Of a stretch of DNA of 14,151 nt, positions 14,006 to 14,151 are shown one piece after another (positions within the stretch are counted from its first letter, which is position 1; each line of letters begins with the position of its first letter). Under the pieces are notes generated by a model. The model was not told the origin of the DNA, made no database searches, and saw only the letters and a program-made list of their open reading frames with translations. Source of the DNA: Thiotrichaceae bacterium (lineage in GTDB: Bacteria > Pseudomonadota > Gammaproteobacteria > Thiotrichales > Thiotrichaceae); the NCBI GenBank assembly GCA_027008665.1, contig JALVEA010000101.1, positions 1 to 14,151 on the forward strand. The letters are read 5' to 3'. The translations under genes and the position numbers were made by a program.

Positions 14006-14151
14006 AAGGAACACGTATTTATATCAGCGATGCTTTAAATCAAGGTAAATATATTGCCTTGGTGTTACAGGCTGAATTATTGGGCTTGGTACGAGATGAA
14101 GTTTGGCAACGTTTTGGCTCAATTAATGGGGTTGGTATAAGCCATCGTAAG
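14002..14151 (+). CDS. TnpB-like protein, N-terminal fragment (runs off window)
   Basis: Fifty codons are visible and remain open at the window edge. The reading MKGTRIYISDALNQ continues through a helix into VRDEVWQRFGSINGVGISHR, which resembles the N-terminal region of IS607-group TnpB (OrfB) proteins, the compact RNA-guided nucleases that accompany serine-recombinase transposons. The catalytic RuvC-like and zinc-ribbon regions would lie beyond position 14151, so nuclease activity cannot be judged. The ATGA overlap with the HTH gene indicates one operon. The assignment rests on recalled similarity of a short segment; another HTH-associated transposase or accessory protein is possible. Confidence 0.5.
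   Translation, partial: MKGTRIYISDALNQGKYIALVLQAELLGLVRDEVWQRFGSINGVGISHRK

Noticed and set aside
1..14151. CRISPR arrays, tRNA or rRNA genes
   Set aside because: No regularly spaced repeats and no tRNA-like or rRNA-like segments were recognised on either strand.

Overview
The window reads as a chromosomal segment from an AT-rich gammaproteobacterium. The evidence is the gene order grpE-dnaK-dnaJ-dapB, a DnaA-inactivator Hda next to a PerM-type transporter, and proteins that align from memory with Escherichia coli counterparts along most of their length. The paired DUF5666/DUF6502 genes, a CGTCATTGCGAGGAGC-type dispersed repeat and transposon traces would suit a free-living or filamentous sulfur or methane bacterium (Thiotrichales/Beggiatoa-like), but that lineage call is inference only.

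Left part (1-5068): the heat-shock chaperone cluster grpE, dnaK, dnaJ, followed by dapB of lysine and peptidoglycan synthesis, all on +. grpE and dnaK are each preceded by a sigma-32-like promoter with the same layout (CTTGAA[A/T], 13 nt, CCTTA[C/T]TT). A terminator-like hairpin lies between dnaK and dnaJ, directly against the dnaJ ribosome binding site, which suggests that dnaJ output is set below dnaK.

Middle part (5069-8274): a tight + strand operon with gaps of 2-13 nt encoding a CDP-alcohol phosphatidyltransferase (PgsA-like), a PerM/AI-2E family membrane protein, Hda and a YebE-like DUF533/TerB-fold protein. A hairpin with a T-run sits in the operon leader. The Hda keeps its clamp-binding motif, Walker motifs and sensor 2 Arg, but has His where E. 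coli Hda has its arginine finger.

Gap (8275-8709): no intact gene. It holds a short dispersed repeat and a frameshifted fragment of a transposase.

Right part (8710-14151): on -, a DUF6502 gene followed after 1 nt by a six-unit DUF5666 lipoprotein; on +, divergently, an SH3b-domain lipoprotein, then an atypical SDR (YeeZ-like) that ends inside a perfect 12-bp inverted repeat. Next is an intact PolB-type 3'-5' exonuclease homologue in which every expected catalytic acid is substituted. The window ends in what looks like the start of a mobile element: a 55-residue MerR-like helix-turn-helix protein whose stop codon overlaps the start of a TnpB-like protein cut by the window edge. The serine recombinase domain that normally carries this HTH in IS607 is absent.

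The points most worth following are the HTH-only plus TnpB-like pair, the apparently dead exonuclease beside it, the altered Hda finger, and the paired heat-shock promoters with the dnaK/dnaJ hairpin.
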